Program-made: the position numbers and the translations under genes
In this document: positions 6,337-13,000 of the stretch, piece after piece
How the letters are laid out: each line of letters begins with the position of its first letter
How positions within the stretch are numbered: the first letter of the stretch is position 1
The notes under the pieces: generated by a model
What the model saw: only the letters and a program-made list of their open reading frames with translations
What the model was told of the DNA's origin: nothing
Databases searched by the model: none
DNA from: Haloferacaceae archaeon
GTDB lineage: Archaea > Halobacteriota > Halobacteria > Halobacteriales > Haloferacaceae
Assembly (NCBI GenBank): GCA_018609965.1
Contig: JAHENP010000119.1
Span: 1 to 13,583 of the forward strand
Length of the DNA stretch: 13,583 bases
Direction: 5' to 3'

Positions 6337-7083
6337 GTGTCGACCCGGAACCCGCTGTCGGCGGCGTTGGCGGCCGACTACCTCCGGACGCCGTGGACGA
6401 TGTCAGTGTTGTTGGTCGGCAACGGTCTCGCCTTCCTCGTCGGGATCAGATACTACCTGGACACGATGGGCGCGGTGCCGACGTGGCTGTGGCCGTTGTA
6501 CGGTGACTCGCCGACCGCGCTCGCGTTCGGGACGCTCGTGCTCGCGACGGCGCTGCCGACGCTCCCGGACGACTTCTGGGGGCTGTCGCGAGACCCCGGC
6601 GTGGCCGGTGACGACGACGAAGAACGGGTCGGCGACGGGAGACTGGTCGACGACGTGCCGGGGCCAGTCGCCGCCCTGACGACAGTCGCGGTCGTCTGGC
6701 TCGTCGAGACGGGCGTGTGGACGGTCGTCGCGGTGAACGTCCCCCTGCTCCGCCCGGGGTTGGCGACGGATCTGTATCTCGGCTTCGACGACGACTCGCT
6801 GTGGGCCTACTGGGGGATCATGGCGACACACGCCGCCTTCCTCGCGGAGGCGGCACTCGTTGCGCATCTGGGACGCACCTCGCGGCGCCTGCTCGCGGGC
6901 GCACTCGTCGTGGCGTTGGTCAACGATCTGTTCGACTACGGCTTTCTGGTGGGGCTCCCGACGGCCGGCCACCCGCCGGTCCGATACGAGCCCGGTGTTC
7001 TGCTGGCAGTCGCCAGCGTCGCCACCTCCCTCCTCGGCGTCTGGGCGGCGGCGCAGTTGCTTCCGCGCCGGCGACTAAGCTGA
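6337..7083 (+). CDS. DUF1405 family membrane protein
   Basis: A 248-residue polytopic membrane protein starting at GTG. Helices lie at about residues 21-42 (TMSVLLVGNGLAFLVGIRYY), 59-76, 108-133 (GPVAALTTVAVVWLVETGVW), 156-176 (AYWGIMATHAAFLAEAALVA), 181-202 and 220-242. The segment YYLDTMGAVPTWLWPLYGDSPTA is the DUF1405 hallmark, where small residues precede W-x-W-P-x-x-x-D-S-P-T. An acidic loop (about residues 85-107, DDFWGLSRDPGVAGDDDEER) probably faces the cytoplasm. The function of DUF1405 is not established. The A/T-rich CAGTTTCG near 6305-6312 fits a leaderless start. The protein is unrelated to the regulator that follows 112 bp downstream, though co-orientation allows read-through. 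Confidence 0.8.
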   Translation: MSTRNPLSAALAADYLRTPWTMSVLLVGNGLAFLVGIRYYLDTMGAVPTWLWPLYGDSPTALAFGTLVLATALPTLPDDFWGLSRDPGVAGDDDEERVGDGRLVDDVPGPVAALTTVAVVWLVETGVWTVVAVNVPLLRPGLATDLYLGFDDDSLWAYWGIMATHAAFLAEAALVAHLGRTSRRLLAGALVVALVNDLFDYGFLVGLPTAGHPPVRYEPGVLLAVASVATSLLGVWAAAQLLPRRRLS

Positions 7084-7195
7084 GCCCGTCGCCACTTCAA
7101 CCCCCTCGTGTGGCCGTCGTCGGCCGTCGCCCCCGCCACGGGTCGTCGTCGTCGGAGCGAACACCTGAAATGTCGTGAACCCTTACTTCTCGTGT

Positions 7196-8107
7196 ATGGA
7201 GTCCGCGGAGCTACTCGACCTGTTAGGTAACGAGAACCGGAGGCGAATCCTCCGACTGCTCTCGCGGAAGCCGTGTTACGTCACCGAAATCGGCGAGTAT
7301 CTCGACGTGTCGCCGAAGGCGGTGATCGACCACTTAGAGAAACTGGAGGAGGCTGGCATCGTCGAGTCGCGGACGGACGGAAGCCGTCGGAAGTACTTCA
7401 ACATCGCCCGAGACGTACGGCTGGAAGTGACTGTCTCCCGCCACGAGTACGGCACCAAGAGCGCCTACCCGGCCAACCCGGCGATGGACATTCGGGGGCA
7501 GTGTACCCACGTCCGGCTGGATGTCGAGGGTGTGGCGACAGAACCGACCGACAACGGCGGGGTTGGCGGGAGCACCACGGATCGTGAAGACGAGAGAGTG
7601 GTCGAGAACGACGAAGGCGAGGGGGTGGTCGAGAACAGTGAAGACGAGAGAGTGGTCGAGAACAGTGAAGACGAGAGAGTGGTCGAGAACAGTGAAGACG
7701 AGAGAGTGGTCGAGAACGACGAAGGCGAGGGGGTGGTCGAGAACGACGAGACTGCCGATAGTGCCGGGGCTACCGAGGGCGGTGAGGCAGGCGAGGTTGG
7801 AGCGCTCGCGGCAGAGTACGACCGGCTCCGGGAGATGGAAGCGGAGCTGTCGTTGGCACAGCGGTGGGTCCGTGGCCGGATCGCGGAGTTGCTTGACCGG
7901 CTCCAGACCGCCGTGGGCGCCGAGAGTGACGCCCAGTTTCACGCCGACCTGTTGGCGGCGGTCGTCTCAACGGACGGGTCACGAGGGGCGGTTGTCGCCA
8001 CTGTGGACGCACCGCCGCGGGAGGTCCGACGCGGACTGACCCGGCTCGTCGAGGCTGGGGTCCTCGCTCGCGAGGGCGATTGGTACCGTATCGCGGAGTC
8101 CGGCTGA
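7196..8107 (+). CDS. ArsR-family regulator with two winged-helix domains separated by an acidic repeat linker
   Basis: A 303-residue protein. Residues 1-75 are a classic ArsR-type winged helix (ELLDLLGNENRRRILRLLS, then CYVTEIGEYLDVSPKAVIDH, then wing SRTDGSRRKYFNI). Residues 76-112 (LEVTVSRHEYGTKSAYP) follow as in haloarchaeal regulators that continue with a ligand or dimer segment. Residues 135-185 are five and a fraction copies of a nine-residue acidic unit (VVENSEDER or VVENDEGEG). A coiled-coil-like helix (YDRLREMEAELSLAQRWVR) comes next, then a second winged helix (VVATVDAPPREVRRGLTRLVEAGVLAREGDWYRIA). Ligand and targets are unknown. ATG 7196 is preferred; an in-frame GTG at 7175 would add seven residues. 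The stop is 19 bp from the convergent gene. Confidence 0.8.
   Translation: MESAELLDLLGNENRRRILRLLSRKPCYVTEIGEYLDVSPKAVIDHLEKLEEAGIVESRTDGSRRKYFNIARDVRLEVTVSRHEYGTKSAYPANPAMDIRGQCTHVRLDVEGVATEPTDNGGVGGSTTDREDERVVENDEGEGVVENSEDERVVENSEDERVVENSEDERVVENDEGEGVVENDETADSAGATEGGEAGEVGALAAEYDRLREMEAELSLAQRWVRGRIAELLDRLQTAVGAESDAQFHADLLAAVVSTDGSRGAVVATVDAPPREVRRGLTRLVEAGVLAREGDWYRIAESG
7598..7750 (+). repeat. In-frame 27-bp tandem repeat
   Basis: Five full 27-bp units and one partial unit lie head to tail, each encoding VVEN plus five residues (DEGEG, SEDER, SEDER, SEDER, DEGEG, then DE). The three middle units are identical at nucleotide level. The first and fifth units share the DEGEG variant, giving an A-B-B-B-A order. 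The period is a multiple of three, so copy-number change lengthens the linker without breaking the frame. Confidence 0.95.
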
Positions 8108-8126
8108 ACCCACAGGAAAGCGAGTC

Positions 8127-8711
8127 TCAGATGTCCTGGGTCAGTCCCTCCCGGAGGTCGCGTCCGAAGTAGTGCCCGACGAGCGCGACGAGCAACCCAA
8201 TTCCGACCCCGACGCCGGTGAGTGTGATCCCGTACCGGCCGACCAGGTCGGCCCCGAGGACGAACCCACCCGTCGAGAGCGTCCCTAACAGGAGGGTGAC
8301 GGCGGCCGCGACCGCACCCGCGAGACTCACCTCGGTGTACGCGGAGTCGGAACCTACGAGCCCGTAGCCGAACGTTGCCGCGAACAGGCCGACGTACCGC
8401 GTGACGATCCCGACGAACGGCACCGCACCGCCGACGACCAGGCCACCGACAGCCAACGCGAGTGCGATCAGGAACCGTCGGAGTGAGAACAACGTCCCAG
8501 AGGGTGTCGGGAGACGGCTACGAAGCCCGCCAGACGACGTCTCGTCGGTGGCCGGCGTCGCCTCCGTGGACGCCTCCGCCCCGGACGACGCTTCGGCCGA
8601 CGACACCGAGTCGTCTGCCGTGGTGTCCGACCCGGCAGCCTCGTCGTCGGTGGCCTCACCCGGAAGATCGGAGTTGGCCAGCTCCTCGAGTTCGTCCATC
8701 CGTTCGCTCAT
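8127..8711 (-). CDS. Membrane protein, DUF456-like, with acidic N-terminal tail
   Basis: A 194-residue protein. Residues 1-60 are an acidic Ser/Thr/Ala/Glu/Asp tail, probably cytoplasmic and disordered. From about 75, glycine-rich hydrophobic helices follow: RRFLIALALAVGGLVVGGAV, then VGLFAATFGYGLVG, then VSLAGAVAAAVTLLLGTL, then ITLTGVGVGIGLLVALVG. The protein ends HYFGRDLREGLTQDI. The glycine-rich helix pairs and the GHYFGRDLR ending resemble haloarchaeal proteins filed under DUF456, whose function is unknown. The frame is open to 8864, but ATG 8711 is taken because composition turns non-acidic upstream. It is divergent from the amidohydrolase-like gene (121 bp gap). Confidence 0.65.
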   Translation of the reverse strand: MSERMDELEELANSDLPGEATDDEAAGSDTTADDSVSSAEASSGAEASTEATPATDETSSGGLRSRLPTPSGTLFSLRRFLIALALAVGGLVVGGAVPFVGIVTRYVGLFAATFGYGLVGSDSAYTEVSLAGAVAAAVTLLLGTLSTGGFVLGADLVGRYGITLTGVGVGIGLLVALVGHYFGRDLREGLTQDI

Positions 8712-8832
8712 ACTGGCCGTGGGGACGGACGACGTAAGGCTGTTTCCCAGCGGCCCGACACGCGAGAACCCGCGGGAGACGCTGGGTGACAACCTGAAAC
8801 TACTAAGAGACGGGGCGACGAAGTCGGAGGCA

Positions 8833-9660
8833 ATGCTCGAACTGGAGCACCGGTTCCGGATCACGGACGTGACCGCTCGGCTCGACCCGGACGAGGAGTC
8901 GGTGGCGACCGTCGGGCGGGACGTGACACCGGAGACACTCCAGCGCGAGTTCCGTCAGGCAGGCGTGGTGCGCGGTGTCGTGACGCCGGGTCGTCGGCCG
9001 GCCGACGAGGGGTACGTCCGGGCGAACAACGCCGTCGCGCGGCTGTCGGTCGACCGGCCGTTCGTCCCGTTCGCACGGCTGAACGGGCCGCGTGACCCCA
9101 GCGAGACGACTGCGGCACGGCTCCGCAACTTCGCCACCTCACCCGAGTCACACCACGCCGACCCGGAGGACGCCGAGCAGTACGCCTACGACGACCGGTT
9201 CGCCGGCTTCTCGTTGGACCCCGCGACAGACGGGCTCCCGACGGAGGACGTGCTCGCAGTGATCGAAGACGCCGGCGCGCCCGTGCGTGTCGCCGCCGGG
9301 AGACAGTTCCCGCCGTCGACCGTCACCGACACGCTTCTGTCGTACGACTTCCCGGTGATCCTCTCGTCGTTCGGGGGGTTCCCGTTGGACCGCGGGCTGA
9401 TGCACGAGGCGATCGACCTGTTGGAGGAGTTCGACGAGGTGTATCTCGACACCGCGTTCGTCCGGTACCGTGACCTGCTCGAACGCGGACTGCTCGAACA
9501 CCCCGACCGGATCGTCTTCGGCTCCGGCGCCCCCGACGCACATCCGAACGTTGGTGTGATGGAGGTGCTCACGCTGGATCTCTCCGAGGATCACCTCAAC
9601 AAGGTGTTCGACAGGAACCCCGCACGGGTCGTCCCCGAGCTGGGTTCCGGCGGCGGGTGA
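8833..9660 (+). CDS. Amidohydrolase-fold (TIM barrel) protein lacking the usual metal ligands
   Basis: A 275-residue protein resembling haloarchaeal amidohydrolase-2 (COG2159-like) proteins. Segments consistent with successive barrel strands include FRITDVTARL (8-17), VRGVVTPG, RPFVPFARLNGP, FAGFSLDP, VRVAAG, FPVILSSFGGFP, EVYLDTAF and RIVFGSGAP. In catalytic members the first strand carries H-x-H, a later strand H-x-G or H-G-G, and the last strand D (GTDxP). Here these read T-x-R (VTARL), SSFGG and GSGAP, so the metal site seems to be gone. The role may be non-hydrolytic or structural. The frame is open upstream to 8401, but that part is antisense to the divergent membrane gene; ATG 8833 has an A/T-rich ACTACTAAGAG 22-32 bp upstream. 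Confidence 0.7.
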   Translation: MLELEHRFRITDVTARLDPDEESVATVGRDVTPETLQREFRQAGVVRGVVTPGRRPADEGYVRANNAVARLSVDRPFVPFARLNGPRDPSETTAARLRNFATSPESHHADPEDAEQYAYDDRFAGFSLDPATDGLPTEDVLAVIEDAGAPVRVAAGRQFPPSTVTDTLLSYDFPVILSSFGGFPLDRGLMHEAIDLLEEFDEVYLDTAFVRYRDLLERGLLEHPDRIVFGSGAPDAHPNVGVMEVLTLDLSEDHLNKVFDRNPARVVPELGSGGG

Positions 9661-9696
9661 GACCGCCCACTCGACTGAGTGTTCCCGACGCGGTCG

Positions 9697-10659
9697 TCAC
9701 TCCGAGTTCGTCTCCTGTTCCGGCCGGTCGTCCGCCGCTGGCTCCCGTGGGTCGTCCGTCTCGTGGACGGCGACGGCACGGTCCCGTCGTTCGCTGAGCC
9801 CGTTGGGGTTTCGTGTCGACGAGCGGTCTCGCGCCCGGGCGACGAGTCCCTCCGAGAGCCCAGTCCAGATGCCGCCGACGACATCTCTGCCGTTGCCGAA
9901 CCACTCTGTCGGTGCGTTCTCGCCGCGCACAACGCCGGCCGCGGCCTCAACGGCGTCGACGACCGCGTGCCGGAAGACGGGCCACACCGACGCCGGCCGG
10001 AGACCGTAGTTCTTCCCCAGCCGGTAGGCGAGCGACCGGTAGCGCCACCGCCAGTCCGTCCGTTTCCGGCCGCCGTCGGCCGCCTCGGTCTGTCTGACCG
10101 TCGCGACCGCCGGCTCCCACTCGATGTCGACGCCGAGTCCCGCGAGCCGGTGGGCGGCGTCGCGAGCGCCACCGGTTTCGAGGTGTTCGTCGAACCCGTC
10201 GAGCCGGTCGACGGTGGCGGCGTCGAAGACGACGTTGTCGCCGTGGAAGTACGTCACCTCGCGGCCACCGATCTCCGTCCGCTCGGCCGACTCGCTGGTC
10301 GCGCCGCCGTGAACCTCCCGCCGGCAGGGGCCGGTGACGACACGGGCACCACGGTCGAGCGCGTCCCGGACCGCGTCGGGCCACTCGTCGGTGACGCGGT
10401 GGTCGTCACCAACGACGGCGACGGCGTCACCGGTCGCGGCCGCCAGTCCGGCGTTGCGCGCGACGTTGACGTTGCGCTCGGACACCTCGACGAGCCGGTC
10501 CACGTCCGGTCGGTCTCGTACCATCCCGGTGGTGCCGTCCGCAGACGGACCGTTGACGACGATCACCTCTGCCGCGGGGACGACCGCTGCCAGGGTGTCG
10601 AGTGTCGCCGCGAGCCGGTCCCGACCGTTGAGTGTCGGAACCACCACCGAGAGCTCCAT
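9697..10659 (-). CDS. Family 2 glycosyltransferase
   Basis: A 320-residue protein with a GT-A fold. It begins MELSVVVPTLNGRDRLAATL, the standard GT2 first strand. EVIVVNGPSADGTTGMV (31-47) stands where most members have V-N-D-G-S-x-D-G-T. NVNVARNAGLAAATGDAVAVVGDDHRV (63-88) ends in GDDH, the DxD-like nucleotide-sugar/metal site. YFHGDNVVFDAATVDRLDGFDEHLETGGARDAAHRL supplies the acceptor-side motif (G-x-x-x-R/E-D). Residues 255-320 are an Arg/Asp/Glu-rich tail without a membrane helix, so it is probably cytoplasmic or peripheral. The sugar and acceptor are unknown. A T-rich box (10684-10690) lies 27 bp upstream. The stop is 36 bp from the convergent amidohydrolase-like gene. Confidence 0.85.
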   Translation of the reverse strand: MELSVVVPTLNGRDRLAATLDTLAAVVPAAEVIVVNGPSADGTTGMVRDRPDVDRLVEVSERNVNVARNAGLAAATGDAVAVVGDDHRVTDEWPDAVRDALDRGARVVTGPCRREVHGGATSESAERTEIGGREVTYFHGDNVVFDAATVDRLDGFDEHLETGGARDAAHRLAGLGVDIEWEPAVATVRQTEAADGGRKRTDWRWRYRSLAYRLGKNYGLRPASVWPVFRHAVVDAVEAAAGVVRGENAPTEWFGNGRDVVGGIWTGLSEGLVARARDRSSTRNPNGLSERRDRAVAVHETDDPREPAADDRPEQETNSE

Positions 10660-10683
10660 GATAGTGCGTACGTGTCCCCGGTG

Positions 10684-10690
10684 AAAAAGC
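10684..10690 (-). promoter_or_regulatory. T-rich promoter box of the glycosyltransferase gene
   Basis: GCTTTTT on the minus strand is centred about 27 bp upstream of ATG 10659. The gene therefore probably has its own leaderless promoter rather than depending on the winged-helix gene 129 bp upstream. Confidence 0.5.
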
Positions 10691-10788
10691 TGTGTCGAAC
10701 GCCGCCAGCGTCGCGCAGTGACAGGCTCCGTGACGGTTGGTCGCGCGGTATCGGGTCGCGCAACGGTGGATCGCAGACGGCTCCGGGG

Positions 10789-11061
10789 TCAGGTGTTGAG
10801 GTAGTACACCTGTTTCCGGGCGTCCTCGAAGGAGTACCGCGAGCCGACAATCCCCGTCTCCTCCAACCGGTTCAGCGCGTATCGCACCGTGCGGTCCGGC
10901 AACAACGTCTCCTCGGCGAGTTGGCCCTGTGACAACGGCGTCGCGTCTTCCAACACCTTCGCAACCAGCTTCGCGCTGGGTGGCAGTTCGCGGAGTCGTT
11001 CCCGGTACTCCTCCTCGCTCAACAACTCGTCCTGCTGCGCCTCCGCACGACTCGTACTCAT
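10789..11061 (-). CDS. Small winged-helix transcriptional regulator (MarR/TrmB-like)
   Basis: A 90-residue single-domain regulator. The N-terminus MSTSRAEAQQDELLSEEEYRE is acidic. The domain runs LPPSAKLVAKVLEDATPLSQ, then QLAEETLLPDRTVRYALNRLEETGIV as helix-turn-helix with recognition helix (about residues 47-72), then the wing SRYSFEDARKQVYYL. The pattern is widespread among short haloarchaeal MarR/TrmB-like proteins. With no ligand domain it may act with a partner or constitutively. The frame is open to 11103, but ATG 11061 is chosen because TATA-like CCTTTACC (11093-11086) lies about 29 bp upstream. A 7-bp inverted repeat runs from the start codon to that box, suggesting autoregulation. 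Confidence 0.8.
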   Translation of the reverse strand: MSTSRAEAQQDELLSEEEYRERLRELPPSAKLVAKVLEDATPLSQGQLAEETLLPDRTVRYALNRLEETGIVGSRYSFEDARKQVYYLNT

Positions 11062-11089
11062 ACCAACAGGAAACCCGAGCGAGTTGGTA
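11061..11089. promoter_or_regulatory. Inverted repeat covering start site and TATA of the winged-helix regulator (candidate operator)
   Basis: TACCAAC at 11061-11067 and its exact reverse complement GTTGGTA at 11083-11089 are separated by 15 bp. One arm abuts the start codon, the presumed transcription start for a leaderless message. The other overlaps the TATA-like box (11086-11093). A dimeric winged-helix protein bound here would block initiation. Confidence 0.45.
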
Positions 11090-11102
11090 AAGGTTGCCTG
11101 CA

Positions 11103-11179
11103 TACAGTCAAGTCGGGTCGCAACTGTACGAGGGCGTATAAGGTCATTCTATTACTGTTAATTCGGGTCCGAGTTGTAC
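11103..11179. promoter_or_regulatory. Intergenic region with a TATA box, an inverted repeat and a spaced direct repeat
   Basis: TACAGT (11103-11108) and ACTGTA (11123-11128) form a 6-bp inverted repeat with a 14-bp spacer. A degenerate 20-bp direct repeat (15 of 20 matching) lies at 11110-11129 and 11160-11179; both copies contain TCGGGTC and end TGTAC. Between them is GGCGTATAAGG (11133-11143), a good TATA-type core. It could drive a leadered transcript of the minus-strand regulator or of the plus-strand flavoprotein. Which gene it serves is not decided by sequence. Confidence 0.35.
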
Positions 11180-11264
11180 ACGATTTCTCACGAGGAGACG
11201 GTGTGTGACAGGGCGTGCGGACCGAGTCGCCAAGCTTCAACTGCTCGCCGGGTGACCGGGGAGT

Positions 11265-11657
11265 GTGATTCCAGAGTCACACATCGACATTCTCGCCGCG
11301 GAGTCGTACGCACACCTCTCGACGGTCATGCCAGACGGTACCCCGCAGGTGACGCCGGTGTGGGTCGACCACGACGGGCGGGACGCGATCCTGTTGAACA
11401 CCGCACGCGGCCGCCAGAAGGAACGGAACATCCGAGCGAACCCGAAGGTCGGCGTCTCCGTGCTCGATCCGGACGATCCGTACCGGTACGTCTCCGTCCG
11501 GGCCGAGGCGGAGCTGATCGAGGACAGCGCAGACGACCACATCGACACGCTCGCACAACAGTACATGGGTGTCGACGAGTACCCACACCACGGCGAGGAG
11601 TCCGGACCGCGCGTCATCGTCCGGGTGCCAGCGGAGAACGTCGCGACGAGCGGGTGA
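11265..11657 (+). CDS. PPOX-class (F420/FMN-dependent) flavoprotein of the split-barrel fold
   Basis: A 130-residue protein starting at GTG. AHLSTVMPDGTPQVTPVWVD (16-35) is the opening beta hairpin of the pyridoxamine-phosphate-oxidase-like split barrel. ILLNTARGRQKERNIRANPKVGVSVLDPDDP (43-73) carries the R-x-x-K-x-R-N-I-x-x-x-P signature of the F420-dependent PPOX subfamily (TIGR03618-like). YRYVSVRAEAELIED supplies the next strands. Such enzymes reduce diverse substrates with F420H2 or bind FMN; substrate here is unknown. Haloarchaea make F420, so the cofactor is plausible. The A/T-rich CTTCAAC about 27 bp upstream supports the start. The stop codon lies inside the first unit of a 20-bp tandem repeat. 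Confidence 0.85.
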   Translation: MIPESHIDILAAESYAHLSTVMPDGTPQVTPVWVDHDGRDAILLNTARGRQKERNIRANPKVGVSVLDPDDPYRYVSVRAEAELIEDSADDHIDTLAQQYMGVDEYPHHGEESGPRVIVRVPAENVATSG

Positions 11658-11740
11658 CCGTCACGACGAGCAGGAGACCGTCGCGACGAACGGACGGTCG
11701 TCACAACGAGCGGGTGACCGTCACGACGAGCGGGCGGCTG
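11641..11740 (+). repeat. 20-bp tandem repeat, five units, overlapping the flavoprotein stop codon
   Basis: Five consecutive 20-bp units share the form TCrCrACGArCgGGTGACCG with a few substitutions each. Units 2 and 5 start TCACGACGAGC and unit 4 TCACAACGAGC. The period is exactly 20 bp, which is not a multiple of three. Unit 1 holds the last codons and TGA of the flavoprotein gene; the rest is intergenic. No unique spacers exist, so it is not a CRISPR array. Confidence 0.9.
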
Positions 11741-11821
11741 TCGTGTCGGTTGGTGACACGGCGACAACTGACGCAGCGGCGGGTGTCACACCAGTCGTCG
11801 TCGCCGAGTCGTATCACTACC

Positions 11822-11829
11822 GTTTTTTG
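11822..11829 (+). promoter_or_regulatory. T-rich promoter box of the methyltransferase gene
   Basis: GTTTTTTG is centred 30 bp upstream of the GTG at 11856 and only about 10 bp from the alternative GTG at 11835. This favours the downstream start. The T-run could also end transcription from the flavoprotein gene. Confidence 0.45.
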
Positions 11830-11855
11830 TCTCCGTGCGGGAGCCACACGACAGC

Positions 11856-12560
11856 GTGAAGGGACAGGAGTGGTACCAAGACGACTCCGTCGCCCAGGCC
11901 TACGAGGACAAGCGGTTCTCCGGCGGCGGGCGGCTGATCGACCGCCGGGAGAAGGCGGCCGTACTCGACGCGATCGGACCGGTCGACGACCGGCAGGTTC
12001 TCGAGATCGCCTGCGGGACCGGCCGGTTCACCGTGATGTTGGCCGAGCGCGGCGCGGACATCACCGGGCTCGACATCTCCGAGGCGATGCTCACACAGGG
12101 GCGACAGAAGGCCGGACGGGCCGGCGTCGCCGACCGGATCGAGTTCCTCCGCGGGGACGCCGGCCGGCTCCCGTTCCCGGACGACCACTTCGACGCCGTC
12201 GTCGCGATGCGATTCTTCCACCTCGCGGACGACCCCGTCTCGTTCCTGCAGGAGTTGGCGCGCGTGTCGTCGTCGACGGTGTTTTTCGACACGTTCAACG
12301 ACACCTCACTGCGGGTGTTGTACAACTGGGCGTTGCCGATGGGGTCGCGGCTGTACGCCGACAGCGAGGTCCGGCGGCTCGTCGACGAGGCGGGGCTGTC
12401 GCTGCGTGGTGCGGCACACGACTTCGTGTTCCCGTACGGTTTCTACAGGAAACTCCCCAACGGGGTGGCGGCACCGTTCCGCTCGGTCGACACCACCGTC
12501 GGGAAGACGAACGTCGGCGACCGGTTCGCCTCCGTTTCCTACTGGACTGTCGACATCTGA
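11856..12560 (+). CDS. Class I SAM-dependent methyltransferase
   Basis: A 234-residue protein starting at GTG (MKGQEWYQDDSVAQAYEDKR). SAM-binding motif I is VLEIACGTGRFTVMLAERG (48-66), followed by the ribose-binding acidic residue in ITGLDISEAML. GDAGRLPFPDDHFDAVVAMRFFHL (100-123) is the methyltransferase-11-type motif II/post-II. The C-terminal part (FDTFNDTSLRVLYNWALPMG, then YGFYRKLPN, ending SVSYWTVDI) is specific to this subgroup and would form the substrate side. The target cannot be told; UbiE-like small-molecule methylation is likeliest. GTG 11856 is chosen over 11835 because sequence resembling homologues begins at KGQEWYQ and the T-rich box spacing fits. Its stop is 7 bp from the convergent TRAM gene. 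Confidence 0.85.
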   Translation: MKGQEWYQDDSVAQAYEDKRFSGGGRLIDRREKAAVLDAIGPVDDRQVLEIACGTGRFTVMLAERGADITGLDISEAMLTQGRQKAGRAGVADRIEFLRGDAGRLPFPDDHFDAVVAMRFFHLADDPVSFLQELARVSSSTVFFDTFNDTSLRVLYNWALPMGSRLYADSEVRRLVDEAGLSLRGAAHDFVFPYGFYRKLPNGVAAPFRSVDTTVGKTNVGDRFASVSYWTVDI

Positions 12561-12567
12561 GGACCGA

Positions 12568-12960
12568 CTACAGGTCCTCTTCGATGATCTCGCCGACCGC
12601 GAAGTTCGACTTCACCTCGGTCACCTCGATCTTGACGCGTTCGCCGACCTCCGCACCGGGGACGATGATGACGTACCCCCGCTCGACGCGAGCGATACCG
12701 TCCCCCTGTTTGCCGAGATCCTCGACCTCGACGTACCGAATCTCACCTTCGTCGACGGGCGGCTGTGGACCCTCTGTTGTCTCCCCCCCGTCGTCGGTGT
12801 CGGTCGATCCGGACTGCTCGATCAACGCCACGCGTTGGACCTCGCCGGCCTCCAGTCCGCCGGTGTCGACCTCCCGGCGTGGCACTTCGACGACGTATCG
12901 GTCACCGTCCTCCTCTACTTCCGCACTGAACAGACAGACGAGTTCGTCGGAGATTTGCAC
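12568..12960 (-). CDS. TRAM-domain protein (predicted RNA-binding)
   Basis: A 130-residue protein starting at GTG (MQISDELVCLFSAEVEEDGD). Residues 1-48 form a strand-rich N-terminal part (RYVVEVPRREVDTGGLEAGEVQRVALI). An acidic Ser/Thr/Asp/Gly linker (49-70) follows. The TRAM domain occupies 71-127 (VEDLGKQGDGIARVERGYVIIVPGAEVGERVKIEVTEVKSNFAVGEI), a beta-barrel known from TrmA/RumA and MiaB families and from archaeal stand-alone proteins that bind RNA. Stand-alone TRAM proteins act as RNA chaperone-like factors in some archaea; that role here is inference. Unlike its neighbours, the gene has a Shine-Dalgarno (GGAGGT, 12974-12969) 8 nt before the start and a TATA box further up, so it has a short leader. 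The frame is open to 13431, but that extension is Arg-rich repeat DNA. Confidence 0.9.
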   Translation of the reverse strand: MQISDELVCLFSAEVEEDGDRYVVEVPRREVDTGGLEAGEVQRVALIEQSGSTDTDDGGETTEGPQPPVDEGEIRYVEVEDLGKQGDGIARVERGYVIIVPGAEVGERVKIEVTEVKSNFAVGEIIEEDL

Positions 12961-12968
12961 GCGAGTAG

Positions 12969-12974
12969 ACCTCC
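12969..12974 (-). promoter_or_regulatory. Shine-Dalgarno of the TRAM gene
   Basis: GGAGGT, complementary to the 16S rRNA 3' end, lies 8 nt before GTG 12960. It fixes that start and shows the transcript carries a leader, unlike most genes in the window. Confidence 0.75.
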
Positions 12975-13000
12975 ACCAGATTCGTTCTCTGGGGTGGGAC

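Noticed and set aside
8401..8832. Upstream extension of the amidohydrolase-like frame
   Set aside because: It is antisense to the acidic tail of the divergent membrane protein and does not match the barrel start.
9679..10932. 417-codon plus-strand frame opposite the glycosyltransferase
   Set aside because: It is antisense to a clear GT2 gene, and runs of R, V, G and P mirror that gene's codons.
11641..11740. CRISPR array
   Set aside because: The 20-bp units are contiguous with no unique spacers, and no cas genes are present; the same holds for the 27-bp and 43-bp repeats.
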